DNA from: Hemerocallis citrina
Lineage: Eukaryota; Streptophyta; Magnoliopsida; Asparagales; Asphodelaceae
Reading direction: 5' to 3'
NCBI GenBank assembly: GCA_017893485.1
Contig: CM030366.1
Location: 49,679,896-49,743,895 of the forward strand
DNA length: 64,000 nucleotides
Below are positions 44,571 to 56,296 of this stretch, piece by piece; within the stretch, counting starts at the first letter, position 1, and the number at the start of each line of letters is the position of its first letter. The translations under genes and the position numbers were made by a program. The notes beneath the pieces are model-generated. The model ran no database searches, was not told the origin of the DNA, and saw nothing but the letters and a program-made list of their open reading frames with translations.

Positions 44571-45710
44571 AGCAAAATATAAGACTAAAAAATGCAGACA
44601 AATGAGGTATTCTAGTTAAAGCTACAAGTAATTCCAAACAGATGAATGTAATTTTAGTGTAGTTTGTTCTATGCAAGTGAAACAGTGGTAAACTTTCATT
44701 AAATTTTTCTGATAAGTAGACTCTACTTTTATAATTTAAGGAAATGTATATAACAATGGTAATTTGTTTCCCATATCCAAATTACACTATTTCCAAGTAA
44801 AGCATATTGTAAATTGTAACGCACAATCTTCAACAACAACAAAAAAATTCAAATTTTGGCTGAAATGGATCTCCATGAAGCTGATAACTTTCTGAAAGTT
44901 TACCTTGTTATATCATGGGTGGAGATTAACATGTAAGTCATTTATTACTGATAATAAATCTCCATAGATTTCATCTAATTCTCCATAAAATAAAGCTTTC
45001 TTCACAACCATTAAGTAATGGGCCAATTATGAATTGAGCCGAGCATAATCAATCATCGATATTGGCATTTTCTACCATCATGATTTCAAACATCTTAACA
45101 AGTTACAGAACCATCAATTTCAGTTAGCGGATGTTCTTTGACATTGATAAACTATAAGCTTTCCAATGCAAAAATGCCAACAAGCGTCCCAGTGTGTGTA
45201 TCAGTGTATGTGTGTCTGTGTGTAATTCTTTTGAACAACTTATGCATATTGTTAACAGTTATGGAAAAGACAGTCCATTCGATGCTGTATTTGTGAACTT
45301 ATGCTTCAAACTACCACATGGATGTATTGGAGTATCACATATTGTTGTAAATACCATGTCCAAGACTTAACCATCTAGAATTGGTATAGACGTTCACTGC
45401 ACCATGGCGAGAAGGTACATTGTCGCAACCACAATTAGTGGGCATATATATGTGTAGGGATTAGTAGCATAACGGTGATGAAAAATGTAATGACTCGGTG
45501 CAAATTAGTTCAACAATCCTAATCAATTGGATGCAGTTGTAATAACATATGGTTGAAAATATACCTGAGGAGAAACTAATACTACTTGAAAAAAAATTTC
45601 ACTTATAGCAGCAGCAGCAGCAGCAGCAACTCCATTAGACTTGTTTTTAACATCACTTGTTTCAACTGCCCAAACACTGTAAAAAATAGCAATCAGTTAC
45701 AAACACTAAC

Positions 45711-46014
45711 CTCATCATCATCATCATCATCATCATCATCTGCATCTAAATTCAGAGCTTTGAACTCATCCTCTTTCTTCACCACTGTGAGAGATCTACT
45801 TGATGGTGATCTTTCTGTCAAGATAAGTGCTACTGTTGATATTGTCTTACCCAATCCCTGTAAAATGGAAAGCAAGTTATTGAACACGTGCAGTAGCAAC
45901 CTCCAAGTAATGTAGCAAAAAAGAGATTAACGAACCTGATCGTCAGCAAGAATCCTTCCAGAGCAGCTTCCCCCACCAGTTTCCATTTGCACCATCCAAT
46001 GATAACGCTATTCT
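45711..46014 (-). pseudogene. Captured SNF2-helicase fragment (two exons and intron)
   Basis: Two minus-strand exons (46014-45936 and 45857-45711) with an AT-rich GT-AG intron between. The first contains 'CSGRILADDQ', the second continues 'GLGKTISTVALILTERSPSS' and ends in a run of nine Asp. Together they form the nucleotide-binding (Walker A, DxGLGKT-type) part of SNF2-family ATPases, most like the plant CHR27/CHR28 (FRG-type) RING-helicases that carry 'ILADDQGLGKT'. One base is added before the first exon's Trp-Met, shifting the frame. The retained intron shows that genomic DNA was captured. Only about 75 residues of a large protein are present. Confidence 0.75.
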
Positions 46015-46359
46015 CTGTACAAGAATGCTTAAGATATTAAGAATGTTTAATATATAAACTTGTTAATTTAAATACTATGAAACAAATCGATCAGCCTACA
46101 TACAATGACAAATATTGTTTTATAGAGATGAACAACATCCTAACAAGTAAAAAAGAATGTATCTTATTCTTTGTATGCTCAAAGATAGATTTGTAAGAAA
46201 CTCAAAATTGACAAAATCCCAGAAAATATATTTGAAAATTGACTTTCTACATTACTTACCTTGCTAATTTTTACCAGAACATGAGGGTATAATTCCATAG
46301 CGAACAGTATAAACAAAATAATTAATAATTCTTTATTTTTAACGAAGAATTGTGATTAC

Positions 46360-46431
46360 CTCAATCTCGTTCATCAACTTCATGGCCTCAATGAAGCAAA
46401 CAATCTGGCCCTTTTGAATTTTATCTGCAAC
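46360..46431 (-). pseudogene. Captured biotin-carboxyl-carrier (BCCP) exon
   Basis: A 72-bp minus-strand exon between acceptor TTATGCAG and donor GTAATC, coding 24 residues that end 'IVCFIEAMKLMNEIE'. EAMKLMNE is the biotin-attachment motif of the chloroplast acetyl-CoA carboxylase subunit BCCP, with the biotinylated Lys in AMKL. Sequence and splice sites are intact, but only this exon is present, next to exons of an unrelated helicase. Confidence 0.8.
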
Positions 46432-46675
46432 CTGCATAAGAAAAAAGGAGTTTGTACATGTATAATTAGAGACATTCAAAAGTTTAGGCAGATAGCAAGC
46501 ACTTCAAGTATATTTACATAAAAGCATGTGGTAAACAATTGTGCACTGGGAACCAAGTACATGACTAATCAACCCACAACAAACTTAATGAGGTTTTAAA
46601 CTTGTGCTGATCAATTTGTGTACACTATGCATAAAAGTAAAAATAAAATGGAGGTAACAATAGCTTTACGAATGG

Positions 46676-46752
46676 CAGTTCTCCAAGTAGCCTATCATCG
46701 AGCATGGACATGATCCTTCGTCTATCATCTGCTATTGCCATGTAGTGAAACC
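46676..46752 (-). pseudogene. Unidentified exon in the CACTA element
   Basis: Acceptor ATTTATAG, an open exon with 'YMAIADDRRRIMSMLDDRLL' and possible donor GTAAAG. It looks like part of a conserved protein, but I cannot name it. It lies upstream of the BCCP exon on the minus strand. Confidence 0.4.
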
Positions 46753-47614
46753 TATAAATTTAACAGATATCATCATCAATGCTCAAGTAACATCTCAACA
46801 AACAAAAACTTTCCAAGACTATAAAGCAAAAAACAACCACTGCCAGTCCAATCAAAGATAATGTTTTATCTATAAATCAGAGTAAATAATGAATCACATA
46901 TGTGAAACTAATGAAGTTTTGGCCAAATAATGTATATCAAACACTAGTCAAATTAAGTGGATTTTGGTTATAATCATATCCATGTTATTCACAGCTTATC
47001 TGAAAATACAAGTTAAATATTATAACGTAACACTAAGATGTGGGGAAAAAAATCTAGAATAGTACATGGAAATTTCCTTGACAAGGCACAAACTATGTGC
47101 CCAACATGAGATGGATTCAAAATAGAAGTGCACATGCTCAGTACAATATCAAGTTCAAATAGATGGCAGCATGCACCCTATATATAGCATTACAAAGTAA
47201 ATATTATCAAGCTTTACTTAGTTCCTCCGAACATATCAAACTCAATATGAGACTAAAGATACTGAACTAAATAGAGATTCAGTAGCTAGAAGCAGTGGTA
47301 ATAAGTTTAGTATTTGTTCTTATTCTTATCAGTCTAATTCAAAACAAATTTAACAAAGAAGAACATTATAATTATGTTTTAAAACCCCTTGAGGTTCTCA
47401 GGAAAATTCATTCACCACCCTGTAATTTCCTATTAGCACTTCGACTCCAACCAAAGAGAAATGATAATATCCTACTCTAGCTGATACCCATTGCTCAGAA
47501 AACAATATACACATATTTGATAGGATATTTCTGACCAAGAACATATCAAACCATACAACAAATGAAACATAAAAAATAAGGAACTGAAACCTTACAACAA
47601 AGACTTGTATATAT

Positions 47615-47700
47615 ATACCATTATCATCTTCAGCCAGAGCGTCGTCTGCCATACTCACTGCAGCTTCAAATCTGACCACAATAGAACTGAAATCACAACA
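47615..47700 (-). pseudogene. Possible first coding exon of the chimeric CACTA transcript
   Basis: Minus-strand ATG with 'MADDALAEDDNG' leading to a GTATATAT donor. An upstream 'TGATTTCAG' could be an acceptor. It is the exon nearest to the CT-rich leader-like zone at 48200-48830, so it may begin the chimeric reading frame. Confidence 0.3.
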
Positions 47701-47820
47701 AAAGCAACAACAAAAATTAATTAAACCACTCAACTAATTCACTAATCGTTCATCTCACCAGCCATCACATAGCTTTCAAAATCACACATGAACACATTCT
47801 CACTCATTCACCATCACATA

Positions 47821-48118
47821 TAGGGATGCAAACGAGCCGAGTCGAGCCGAGTATCTTGAGGCTCGAGCTCGGCTCATTAATGAATCGAGCTCAGTTTCGA
47901 GCTCGAGCTCATCTTGAGCCGAGCTTTGGCCGAGTTCGAGCCGAGTAGCTCACGAGCTTAGCCTAAAATCAAAAAAAAAAACCCAAGCTCGAGCTCGGCT
48001 CGTTAAGCTATCGAGCTCGATTTTCGAGCTCGAGCTTGGCTCGAGCTCATCTCGAGTCAAGCTGTGACCGAACTCGAGCTGAGTAGCTCGTGAGTAGCTC
48101 GGTTTGTTTGCAGCCCTA
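47821..48118. mobile_element. hAT-type MITE
   Basis: 298 bp with terminal inverted repeats TAGGGATGCAAACGAGCCGAG and, reversed, TAGGGCTGCAAACAAACCGAG (three mismatches in 21). The 8-bp target duplication ATCACATA is perfect (47813-47820, 48119-48126). The interior is made of GAGCTCGAGCTCGGC-like words. No coding. Confidence 0.9.
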
Positions 48119-48199
48119 ATCACATAGCTTTCAAAATCACACATGAAGAAGATTCATGTATATAACATTCCACTTCAGATAATAAATTATGGGGTTTTT

Positions 48200-48830
48200 T
48201 CTTACTTTCAAAAATTGATACGAGAAGCGTCTTTGATTTCTCTCTTCCGCTTTCTCCTTCTAACAGCTGCTAACTATGGTTTTCGAGTAAGACCCTAATA
48301 TCCCAACCGATAAATACAACTAACAGAATTATGAATAGAAGTTTATATCTAGAGAGAGAGAGAGAGAGATAAAGAGAGAGAGATCAGAGCTAGGGGGCAC
48401 GGTGGCAGGGAGGGAGGGTACGGCGGCGGAAGGAGGAGGATGAGGACAGCGGGAGGAGGATGACGACGGCGAGAGAAGGGGGATTTGGAGTCGGGTATGA
48501 GTGGAAGTAGGGTTGGAGTGGAGGTCGGGTTGCAATGGAGGTCGGAGCTGGCGATGGGTTTCGGTGGAAGGGGGAGAAGATGATGGTGATGACTAGAAGT
48601 CGGGCTCAGGAATCGAAAAGCAAGGTCGGAGCTAGTGTTTGCTAGAGAAGGGGGACGACGACGACAGGGGGAAAGAGACAACGACGGCAAGGAAGGGGGA
48701 GGGATTTGGGCTAGGGTTTGAGTGTGTGTGTGTGTAAGAGAGAGAGTGAGTGAGTGAGTGAGAGAAATAACTTACAATGGGAAATGAAAATTTGGGACGG
48801 GGGGGTTGGAATATTTTGAGCCTATTGCGG
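48200..48830 (-). other. GA-rich, low-complexity zone (leader-like on the minus strand)
   Basis: (GA)n at 48349-48385, then G/A-rich sequence with GGCGG/GACGACG words, (TG)n at 48721-48735 and (GTGA)n near 48750. A comparable zone lies at 59510-59700 before the other CACTA end. On the minus strand it is C/T-rich, like a 5' leader. ORFs here are simple sequence. Confidence 0.5.
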
Positions 48831-48990
48831 CATTTATGCAAACAAACGCTGGTATAGCCCGTTTATATCCCGGCGTTTTATATAAACGCCGGTATAGGGT
48901 GATATAATTTTTTGTTTTTTTAGATCTATCCCGGTGCTTCTACCAAACGTCGGGATAGAAGCGTCGGGATAGACATTTTATTTTGTAGTG

Positions 48991-50004
48991 AATGTAAGTT
49001 CCCCAACATTTGAACTGAACTGAAGCATCCGCCTCCTCTTTATCTGGAATGTTTCTGCGCATTCCTTCAGCCCCTTGTAGGCATTATCTAAAGTCCACTC
49101 CCCCTTGTTACAAAAAGTTTCAAGCAGTCCCTGTCTGTTTATGTTAAGAAGAAGAATAAGAAGTCATCTCTGTACTAGCTCTCATTAGGTGGCGTCTTCA
49201 GTGTTACAATCTCAACTAAGCTAAGCCCCTACAGTATCTAGTTGAGGAAAAGTACCTACAACATCATAAACTTGGTAACCTGAACTTAGTAATCGAGGTT
49301 TGTGCAATCCTTAATTGGGGTTTGCCTCATCAAGAATACACATCAAATTGTTATCTTTCACATTTACATTGTCCCACAGACTCTCCGAGAAATCTACAAA
49401 CCAATTGTATTACATTTATTAATAATGAAATTGACAATTATGAACCAAGTTAACAAATAAGTAAACACACATACCTAGAATCTCTCTCAAGACAGCTCTT
49501 CATCTTTCCATTCCCATGCATCACTAACTTTAACAATGCATACAAATTTCAATCATCAATAAACCATAAATAGGTACATTCTATTGCATTGACTTAACAA
49601 AAAAGGGGCAATAAAACTACAACAAGATAAATGGCATCAAATAAATAGATAAAATAAGATCCAATACAAATAACTCCAGACACATGGATCCAACAAAAGA
49701 GATGGGAAAAAAAAGAAAACCCCCCCCCCCCACACACACACACAAAAGATCTCTCTATAAAATTAAAGAAATATAATCAAATTCCAAATCTGAGTATATT
49801 ACAACATATTTTGCAGTTTGAGTTCCAAATCTCCCTTAAATTAGTCAATACAAACACAATTACCACCCAAAATTCTCACAAAAATAAATAGAGATTAAAT
49901 CCCTACAAATCTCAAGAACAGCAAGTCAGCAAAACTAAAACCTAGATCCAATCACACAGTAACACAATGAAGCAAAAATAGAGATGAGATTCGAGATCGC
50001 AAGA
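48991..50004. other. Interior of a second CACTA-type element (left of the Tat insertion), with a possible exon
   Basis: On the minus strand 49150-49005 is open and reads 'ETFCNKGEWTLDNAYKGLKE' then 'ECAETFQIKRRRMLQFSS'. The 'KRRRMLQF' motif reminds me of plant XRI1/LNK-type proteins, but this is weak. The rest is AT-rich, with C10 and (AC)n at 49720-49744. It is judged to be part of the second CACTA element because sequence beyond the Tat element ends in a CACTA terminus. Confidence 0.35.
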
Positions 50005-50647
50005 TGTTGCTACTTATTTCGGTGTGGGAGCAAACAGATAATGAGTTAATAATTGATGGAAACCACTACGAGGCTACATGTGACCTTGGCCATTAAAGAC
50101 GGTTAGAGCTCCTGGGAATGAATCTGGATCGTTGATTGTCCACCGTTATCTGAATTCAACGGTTGCTGATGCAGCCGATGGACCTGCAAAAAGCCTGAAA
50201 TAACGGGAGTTGGCCCCGACGAGAGACCTTCCGACACTCAAGTCAGATTGAGAAAGAGAGAGAGTTTAAGAGAGTGAAAACTGGCAAATGGTTGATTACC
50301 TCCTGACTATAAAGGGGGAGGGGTATTTATAGGCCTGAGAGACATTTCAAGAGATTGATTTAGGTCCGTTGGATCGATTTAAATTCCTTATCTCTTTCAT
50401 GCCTCTCCCTCTCAAGAGATAAGATGTCCTTGTTAAGGCATAAGAGATTTAACTCGTAGCGTTCATTGGCTGGGTGTCTCTCCTAGTGGGCCTAGTTTGT
50501 CACTTTTCATGGGCTTGGAAGAAGCTCATGTCTTGGAGTGGGCCCAGACCTATAAAGATGTCTATAATGGCTAATCTGCCTGTAGATGCTTTGAGATCTA
50601 TGCAGGAATCGTACGGCTCTGATCTGCTGCGATTTTTACCATTATTA
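50005..50647 (-). mobile_element. Tat-family 3' LTR (643 bp)
   Basis: On the + strand it starts TGTTGCTACTTATTTCGG and ends CCATTATTA. Homologous to 58845-59489. A run CCCCCC at 50654-50659, a purine tract on the minus strand, lies directly upstream in the element's sense. Confidence 0.85.
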
Positions 50648-52154
50648 TAAGTCCCCCCACTACCGAAAGGCAATTTTCTTGGCTTTCGGGGAGTAATACG
50701 TCTTATTTTTGGAATCTGGCGTGTAATCTTAGCAGTCAGAGTGTTCGGAGATACCTGAAACTGATCTGTGGCTTCTGAAGGTAGTAAATATTTTCCTGGA
50801 ATTTTCCATATTTCTTCGGATTTTTTTGAATTTTCTAGAATTTTCCCCAATTTTAAAATCACTTTTTCAAATTTTATAATTAACAAATTCAATTTTAATT
50901 ATTTTCTCAGATTTTTAAATTAGTTTTCTGAATTTAAATAATTATTTTTGAATTTTTTTAATTACTTTTTTGAATTAAAAAATAAATGGGTTTTTTTTGT
51001 AAAATAATTGACTTCGGCCCGAATCTTGACACGATCTGAATCACTGATCATGGAGGTTTCGCGTGTTGAGGAAGATCTAACGGCAGAGATCTGATCGTTG
51101 CGATCATGGGCTGTTATGGCGTGATCCGGAGCGCTCATCATCGCTCGGCTCGCCTGCTGAGTGAGATCAGACAGTGGAGAAGCGAAAGGAGCATTGGGGA
51201 CGAAGGCGGGCGACATGGACGCATCTGAGACGTTCTTTGCACTCGAGGTCGATTTTTGGAGAGATCAGAGGGTCAGAAATTGATGCGGGGATCCCCTAGC
51301 TCGGCCGACGAACTCATCGTGCTATGGCCACTTTTTCCGACTTCTGAGGGCTTCGTCGTGCTACGGAGCTATAGAGCTGCGTCGAGCAATGGTGAGAGGT
51401 CATCGTCGAGCCATTTTGTTTGAGTGCCCTATTTTCTTCTCTGTCAAGCTCTCAATCTGTTGAGCTATAGCCGGTTTCTTCAATCGAGCTATGAAGGATG
51501 GTAGCCATCGAGCTATGGGGCTCCCCTCATCGCACTATAGGTTTGCTGAGCTTTGAGCTCTATTTCTGGATGGAGCTCTGCATTTCGCTTGAGCTATGAT
51601 GGTCGAGCTCCGTTCTCCGTCGAGCTACCATGCCCTCGTCGACCTATGGGAGTGCCGAGCAACCTCCTCTTGGTCGAGCTACGGAGTGTTGAAGCCTCGT
51701 CGAGCTATGGAGCTCTTGAATTTGGTTGAGCTACGAGCTACAACTCCTCATCGATGGAGGAGTTATTGGAGGCTTCACAGTCGTGGGGGCTCGAGTGACG
51801 AAGATAAGGTGGAGTTGTGGGAGCTTCGTAGTCGACGAGCCATGCAGACGACATGGATGGATTCGGAGCGGAGCTACGAAGGAGGAGTATCGACAGAGTC
51901 GAAGTTGGGTTTTTGGTGCTCAACTTTTGAAGAAGAGGAAGGGAAGTTGGGTTGCAGGTTTTGGATAACGAGTTTGGATCCGTACCCGCAACCCATTTTG
52001 CTTACACTTTGGATTTTGTTAGAATCTTGTGGGTGGTTTTGGGTTTGAAAATGAACCCGAATCCGACCCGAAGCTTCATCTCTTTCTTTTGAATCTGCAA
52101 GTGTATGTCGGGGAATTTTTTGTAGTTTTTTGGACTTGGATTTGCAAATAATTA

Positions 52155-52195
<41 letters not shown>

Positions 52196-52250
52196 CAAGT
52201 TTTTTACAACTTGCACATATATAGTTGTCTTGGGAGAGCCGTTGCAGACT
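50648..52250 (-). other. 3' region of the Tat-like element between array C and the 3' LTR
   Basis: 50648-51280 is AT-rich. 51290-51750 has about a dozen scattered copies of GTCGAGCTATGG/GTCGAGCTACGG. (TG)n at 52159-52192. The open frame 51596-52048 (+) is rich in these words and matches no family that I know. Confidence 0.6.
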
Positions 52251-53390
52251 TACTGTTTGATCCCAACAAGTTTGTGGAGAATGCACTATGACGGAGTTGA
52301 ACGTTTGAACCTATCATTTGTGCCTGACAAGTTTTGTGGAGGCAACTCTGTGATAGAATTGAGTGTTGAACTTACTGTTTGTGCCCAGAAGCGTGTAGAG
52401 AACTCTGCGATAGAGTTGAATATTGAGCTTGTCATTTGATCCCGGCAAGTTTGTAGAGAGCTCTGCGATGGAGATGGATGTCAAACCTGCTGTTTGTGCC
52501 CAGCAAGTGAGTAGAGAACTCTGTGACGGAGTTAGATGTTTGGACTTGCTGTTTTCACCCAGTGAGTTTGTAGAGGAACTCTGAGATAGAATTGAGTGTT
52601 GAACTTACTATTTGACCAAGCAAGCTTGGAGAGATAACTCCGTGATGGAGTTGTGCGTTGAGTTTATTGTTTGTTCTCAACAAGTTTAGATAGCACTCTA
52701 TGATTGAGTTGGTTCAGAAACTACCGTTTGACCTCGTCAAGTTTAGAGATAACTCTGAGATAGAGTTGATGTAGAAACTGTCGTTTGACCTCGACGAGTT
52801 TAGAGAGGCAACTCGTAGAAGGAGTTGGTTCAGAAACTTCCGTTTGATCCCAACGAGTTCAGAGGGAACTCTGAGATAGAGTTGATGTAAAGAATATCGT
52901 TTGATACTGCCGAGTTTGGAGAGACAACTCGTGGTGGGGTTAGTGTAGAAACTTCCGTTTGACCCTGGTGAGTTTGGAGAGAACTCTGTGATAGAGTTGT
53001 GTGTTGATCTTGCCGTTTGCGCCCAGCGAGCTTTGTGAGACAACTCTTTGACTGAGTTAATGGAGTGCTTGCTGTTTGATCCCAACAAGTTTTGAGAGGC
53101 AACTCAGTGACGGAGTTGTGCGTAGAGCTTGTCGTTTGCGCCCGATAAGTTTGTAGAGATAACTCTTTGACGAAGTCGGATGTCTGAGCTTACCGTTTGT
53201 GCCTAGCATGTTTGTAGAGAACTCTGTGACGAAGTTGGGCTGTTGAGCTTGCCATTTGCGCCCGGGAAGTCAATAGTGAATTCCGTGACAAAGTCGGATG
53301 TTTGAGCTTGTCGTTTGTGCCCGACAAGTTTAGCGAGACAACTATTTGAGTCAGTTGATGTAGAGCTCGTTGTTTGATCGTTAAACTCAC
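52251..53390 (-). repeat. Array C of the complete Tat-like element
   Basis: About 18 units of 58-65 bp; on the + strand 'CTTGCTGTTTGTGCCCAGCAAGTTTGTAGAGAACTCTGTGATAGAGTTG'. Inverted repeats CTTGCTG..CAGCAAG and AACTC..GAGTT are kept in many units. Confidence 0.9.
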
Positions 53391-54110
53391 TGTTTGTGCC
53401 TAACGCGTTGTTGATGGAGCTCGTGTGAAACGCAAGGCATTGAACTCGTTGTTTGGAGCCAACGAGTTGTTTGGGAGAACTTGAGCAAAGACCAAGGCCG
53501 CGAACTCGTTGTGTTGATCCAACATGTAGTTGACGGAGCTCAGGTGGCAATCAGAGCATAGAACTTGCCGTTTGGAGCCAATGAGCTGTTGACGAAGTTT
53601 AAGCAAAGAGAAAGGTGTTGAACTCGTGGTTTGGGACCAACGAGTTATTGGTGAAGCTCATGCAGAGAGCATGCATTGAACTCGTGGTTTGGGGCCAACG
53701 AGTTGTAGACAGAGCTCATGCGGAGAGCAGAGCGTTGAGCTTGTTGTTCGGAGCCAACAAGTTGTAGACGGAGCTTATGAGCAGAGTGTTGAACTCGTTG
53801 TTTGGAGCCAACAAGTTATAGATGGAGATCATGTGGGGAACAGAGCGCTGAGCTTGTTGCTTGGAGCCAATGAGTTGTTGACGAAGCCTAAGTGAAGAGC
53901 AAGGCATTGAACTCGTTGTTTAGGGCCAACGAGTTGTCGATGGAGCTCAAGCGGTGAGCGGAGCGTTGAAGTCGTTGTTTAGAGTCAAAGAGTTGTTGGA
54001 TGGAGCTCATGCGGAGAGCAAAGCGTTGAACCCGTTGCTCGATGTTGATGAGTAGTTGGCTAGAGGAACTCAAGTGGTGCGTGCAGTGCCGAATTCATTT
54101 TTAGAGCGAA
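53391..54110 (-). repeat. Array B of the complete Tat-like element
   Basis: About 12 units of 58-62 bp: 'GAACTCGTTGTTTGGAGCCAACGAGTTGTTGACGGAGCTCA'. The inverted repeat AACTCGTTG..CAACGAGTT is 9 bp per arm. Confidence 0.9.
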
Positions 54111-54889
54111 TGAGATGTGGGTATTCTGAATCTTCTCATTATTGAAGTGAAGTCACTTGTGCTTGATCAGTGTTGTGGTGATTTCATTCCTCTCTTTGCT
54201 AACAAGTAGTTGCATACATCGAACGATATCCTTGGGACACAGAGCTTGCTTTCCTTCGTGATACATTGTGCTTGACAGAGTTGGGACTCTCCCGTTCGCA
54301 CGATGCTTTAAGCGAGACAAAGTTGGAGCTTGCTCAAGTGAAGGTGGCCGGATAAACCTGGAGCTTGCCTGCCTGAGGAAGACTTGTCTTGAATTTCATC
54401 ATCAAGAGTTGAAGCGGCCATATGGAGCTGTTAGCTTGTAGGAAGCCGGTGAAAAAGTTTGTTTCTCTTAGATAGAGCATTTCTCTAGTGTGTAGCTGGA
54501 AGAACAGCTTACATGACAGTTTGTCGTACAATGTTCGCAGGACTTTTGGTAGCAATTCCTAGACGTTAAACATAGACTCATTGTAATTCTGCTATTGTAG
54601 TGAGACTTGTAGTTTGTGGAATAAGAAGTCTTGTACATGCCAGTGTCTTTTCCTGTTGGTCGGCTGGTCGTATGAGCTGCTCTTGGGGAGAGTTAGACTC
54701 TGGACTAGCCATTTTGTATTTGTAGATGTCTATAGTGGTACTGGATCTGGACATATGAGTTTGCTATAGTTCTGTGATTTGGATAATTCCTTTCATATGC
54801 TTGATCCTTGCTGTCATGGTTGAGGTGGCATCGACTGGGTTCTTTGTAGCTAAATAACAGGGCCTCAAGTCTATTGTGTATAGCTAATG
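54111..54889 (-). other. Linker between arrays B and A
   Basis: Non-repetitive, no gene recognised; 'ACTCATTGTAATTCTGC' near 54570 corresponds to 'TTACAATGAGTTTATG' in the linker of the second element. Confidence 0.5.
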
Positions 54890-55920
54890 AACTGTCGACG
54901 GTGTATGACGGAGTCTGGCATTGCTCCGTCTTGAACTCAGCTAGTTGTAGGGACAGCTCTAAATGAGAGTTGTCTTCCAAACTTGCTGTATGGGTCATCT
55001 AACACATTGTGAGAGTCACATCGAGTGGAGAGTTAAACTCTTAAGTGTTGATTTTTGCAAGTGTTGCTAGAGTAACAGCGATCCACGATTTTGGACCTCT
55101 TAATATGTCGTTGCGGAAATTAAGTAGTTGCAGGAATAAATCGAATGGCAAGTTGAATTCTGAACGTGTGTGATTGCAGGTTGTGAGAGTAACTTTGAGC
55201 CATGGGTATGGATTCTGAACTTGTTTGTTTGAGTATTAACAGGTTATAGGAGCAGATTGAATGACGAAGCGCACTCTGAACTTACTTCTTTGCAAATTGT
55301 GAGAGTCTCTTTCGAACCATGGGTATGGACTCCAAATCAGTCGTCGAGGCGCTAACGGATTGCAGGAGCAGATCGAATGGTGAAGTGCACTGTGAACTTG
55401 CTTTATTGCAAATTGTTAGAGTCTCTTCAAGCCATGGGTACGGAATCCGAACCCATCTTACGGGAAGACTTGTAATGAGTTTTTGGTGCCGCTTATTTGT
55501 ATAAGTTTGGCACTCAACTCGTTGTATAAGTCTTCAAGGAACTTTAACTAGTTTTAGGAATAGATTGATCGGTGAGTTGTGCTCTAATTATGCGGAATTG
55601 CATTGCGAGAGTAACCCTGTGTCGTGGATCTGGATTCCGAACTTGTGTTGTGGAAAGCTTATAACGAGTGTTTAGCACCGCTCTAAGTGTAAGTTGGGCG
55701 TTTAGCTCATTGTTTGCTTTAATGAATTAACAGGTTGCAGGATCAGATCGAATGGCGAAGCGCACTATGAACTTGCTTCATTGCAAATTGCTGGAGTAAT
55801 TTCAAACCATGGGTATGGACTCTGAACCCATTTTGTAGGAAGCTTTTAACGAGTTTTTGGTGCCGTTTTTGTGTACAAGTTTGGCACTAAACTCATTGTA
55901 TGTATTCGTAGAGTTCTACA
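54890..55920 (-). repeat. Array A of the complete Tat-like element
   Basis: Units of about 110-220 bp with 'ACCATGGGTATGGACTCCGAAC', 'TTGCAGGAGCAGATCGAATGG' and 'CGAAGCGCACTCTGAACTTGCTT'. It is the homologue of 18765-18884 plus 30603-31010. Confidence 0.8.
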
Positions 55921-56296
55921 AGAATCATGCAAAAATTCATACTAAGTTTTATTGGAAAATAAAATGAAGCGGTTGTTATAGTGGCTGGCCGTTATAATAA
56001 ATTGAGGAAATTTGCTGGAAAATAAAACTAAGCGGCTGCTCTAGTGGCTGGCCGTTATTACAAATTGAAAAAATTTGCTACTACTATTAAGAGAGGACGT
56101 TCGATATGCCCTCATTCACCTTCACAAGGTGTTCTACTTTTCAAGTTCTGCTGATATCTTCTTGCCCCTCTGGTCTTCAAGTTGATGAGCCGTTAGGTGA
56201 ACAACTCGGTAGACCTTTCCTGGACTTGCTGCTTTGGAGGAAACCCCCCATTAATTTTGCATAGAGAAAGAGAAATCTTCTGATGCACCATTGTGT

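Larger units (their letters stand above)
43807..48990. mobile_element. CACTA-type element carrying captured gene fragments
   Basis: The right end is clear: TTTTATTTTGTAGTG at 48976-48990, in reverse complement CACTACAAAATAAAA, the terminal signature of CACTA elements. Next to it and at the left end (43807-44135) lie many subterminal inverted motifs such as 'TATCCCGGCGTTT...AAACGCCGGGATA'. The extreme left terminus is not seen; the copia LTR abuts the subterminal zone, probably having inserted there or removed it, and no matching 3-bp target duplication can be shown. There is no transposase. The interior holds minus-strand exons of several unrelated genes and, at 48200-48830, a GA-rich region that is CT-rich on the minus strand like a leader. 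Bases 44135-44300, 44700-45580 and 46760-47590 are AT-rich with no further exon recognised. Confidence 0.75.

Noticed and set aside
48329..48690. Ser/Pro-rich ORFs on the minus strand
   Set aside because: Low-complexity translation of a GA/CT-rich zone without domain or splice support.
43802..48993. Complete CACTA element starting at CACTTTC (43805)
   Set aside because: CAC there belongs to the end of the copia LTR (…CCCTAACA), and the flanking 3-mers (TAA and AAT) do not match, so the left terminus is not shown.
51596..52048. 150-codon ORF
   Set aside because: Consists largely of the repeated GTCGAGCTATGG words of the Tat element's 3' region.
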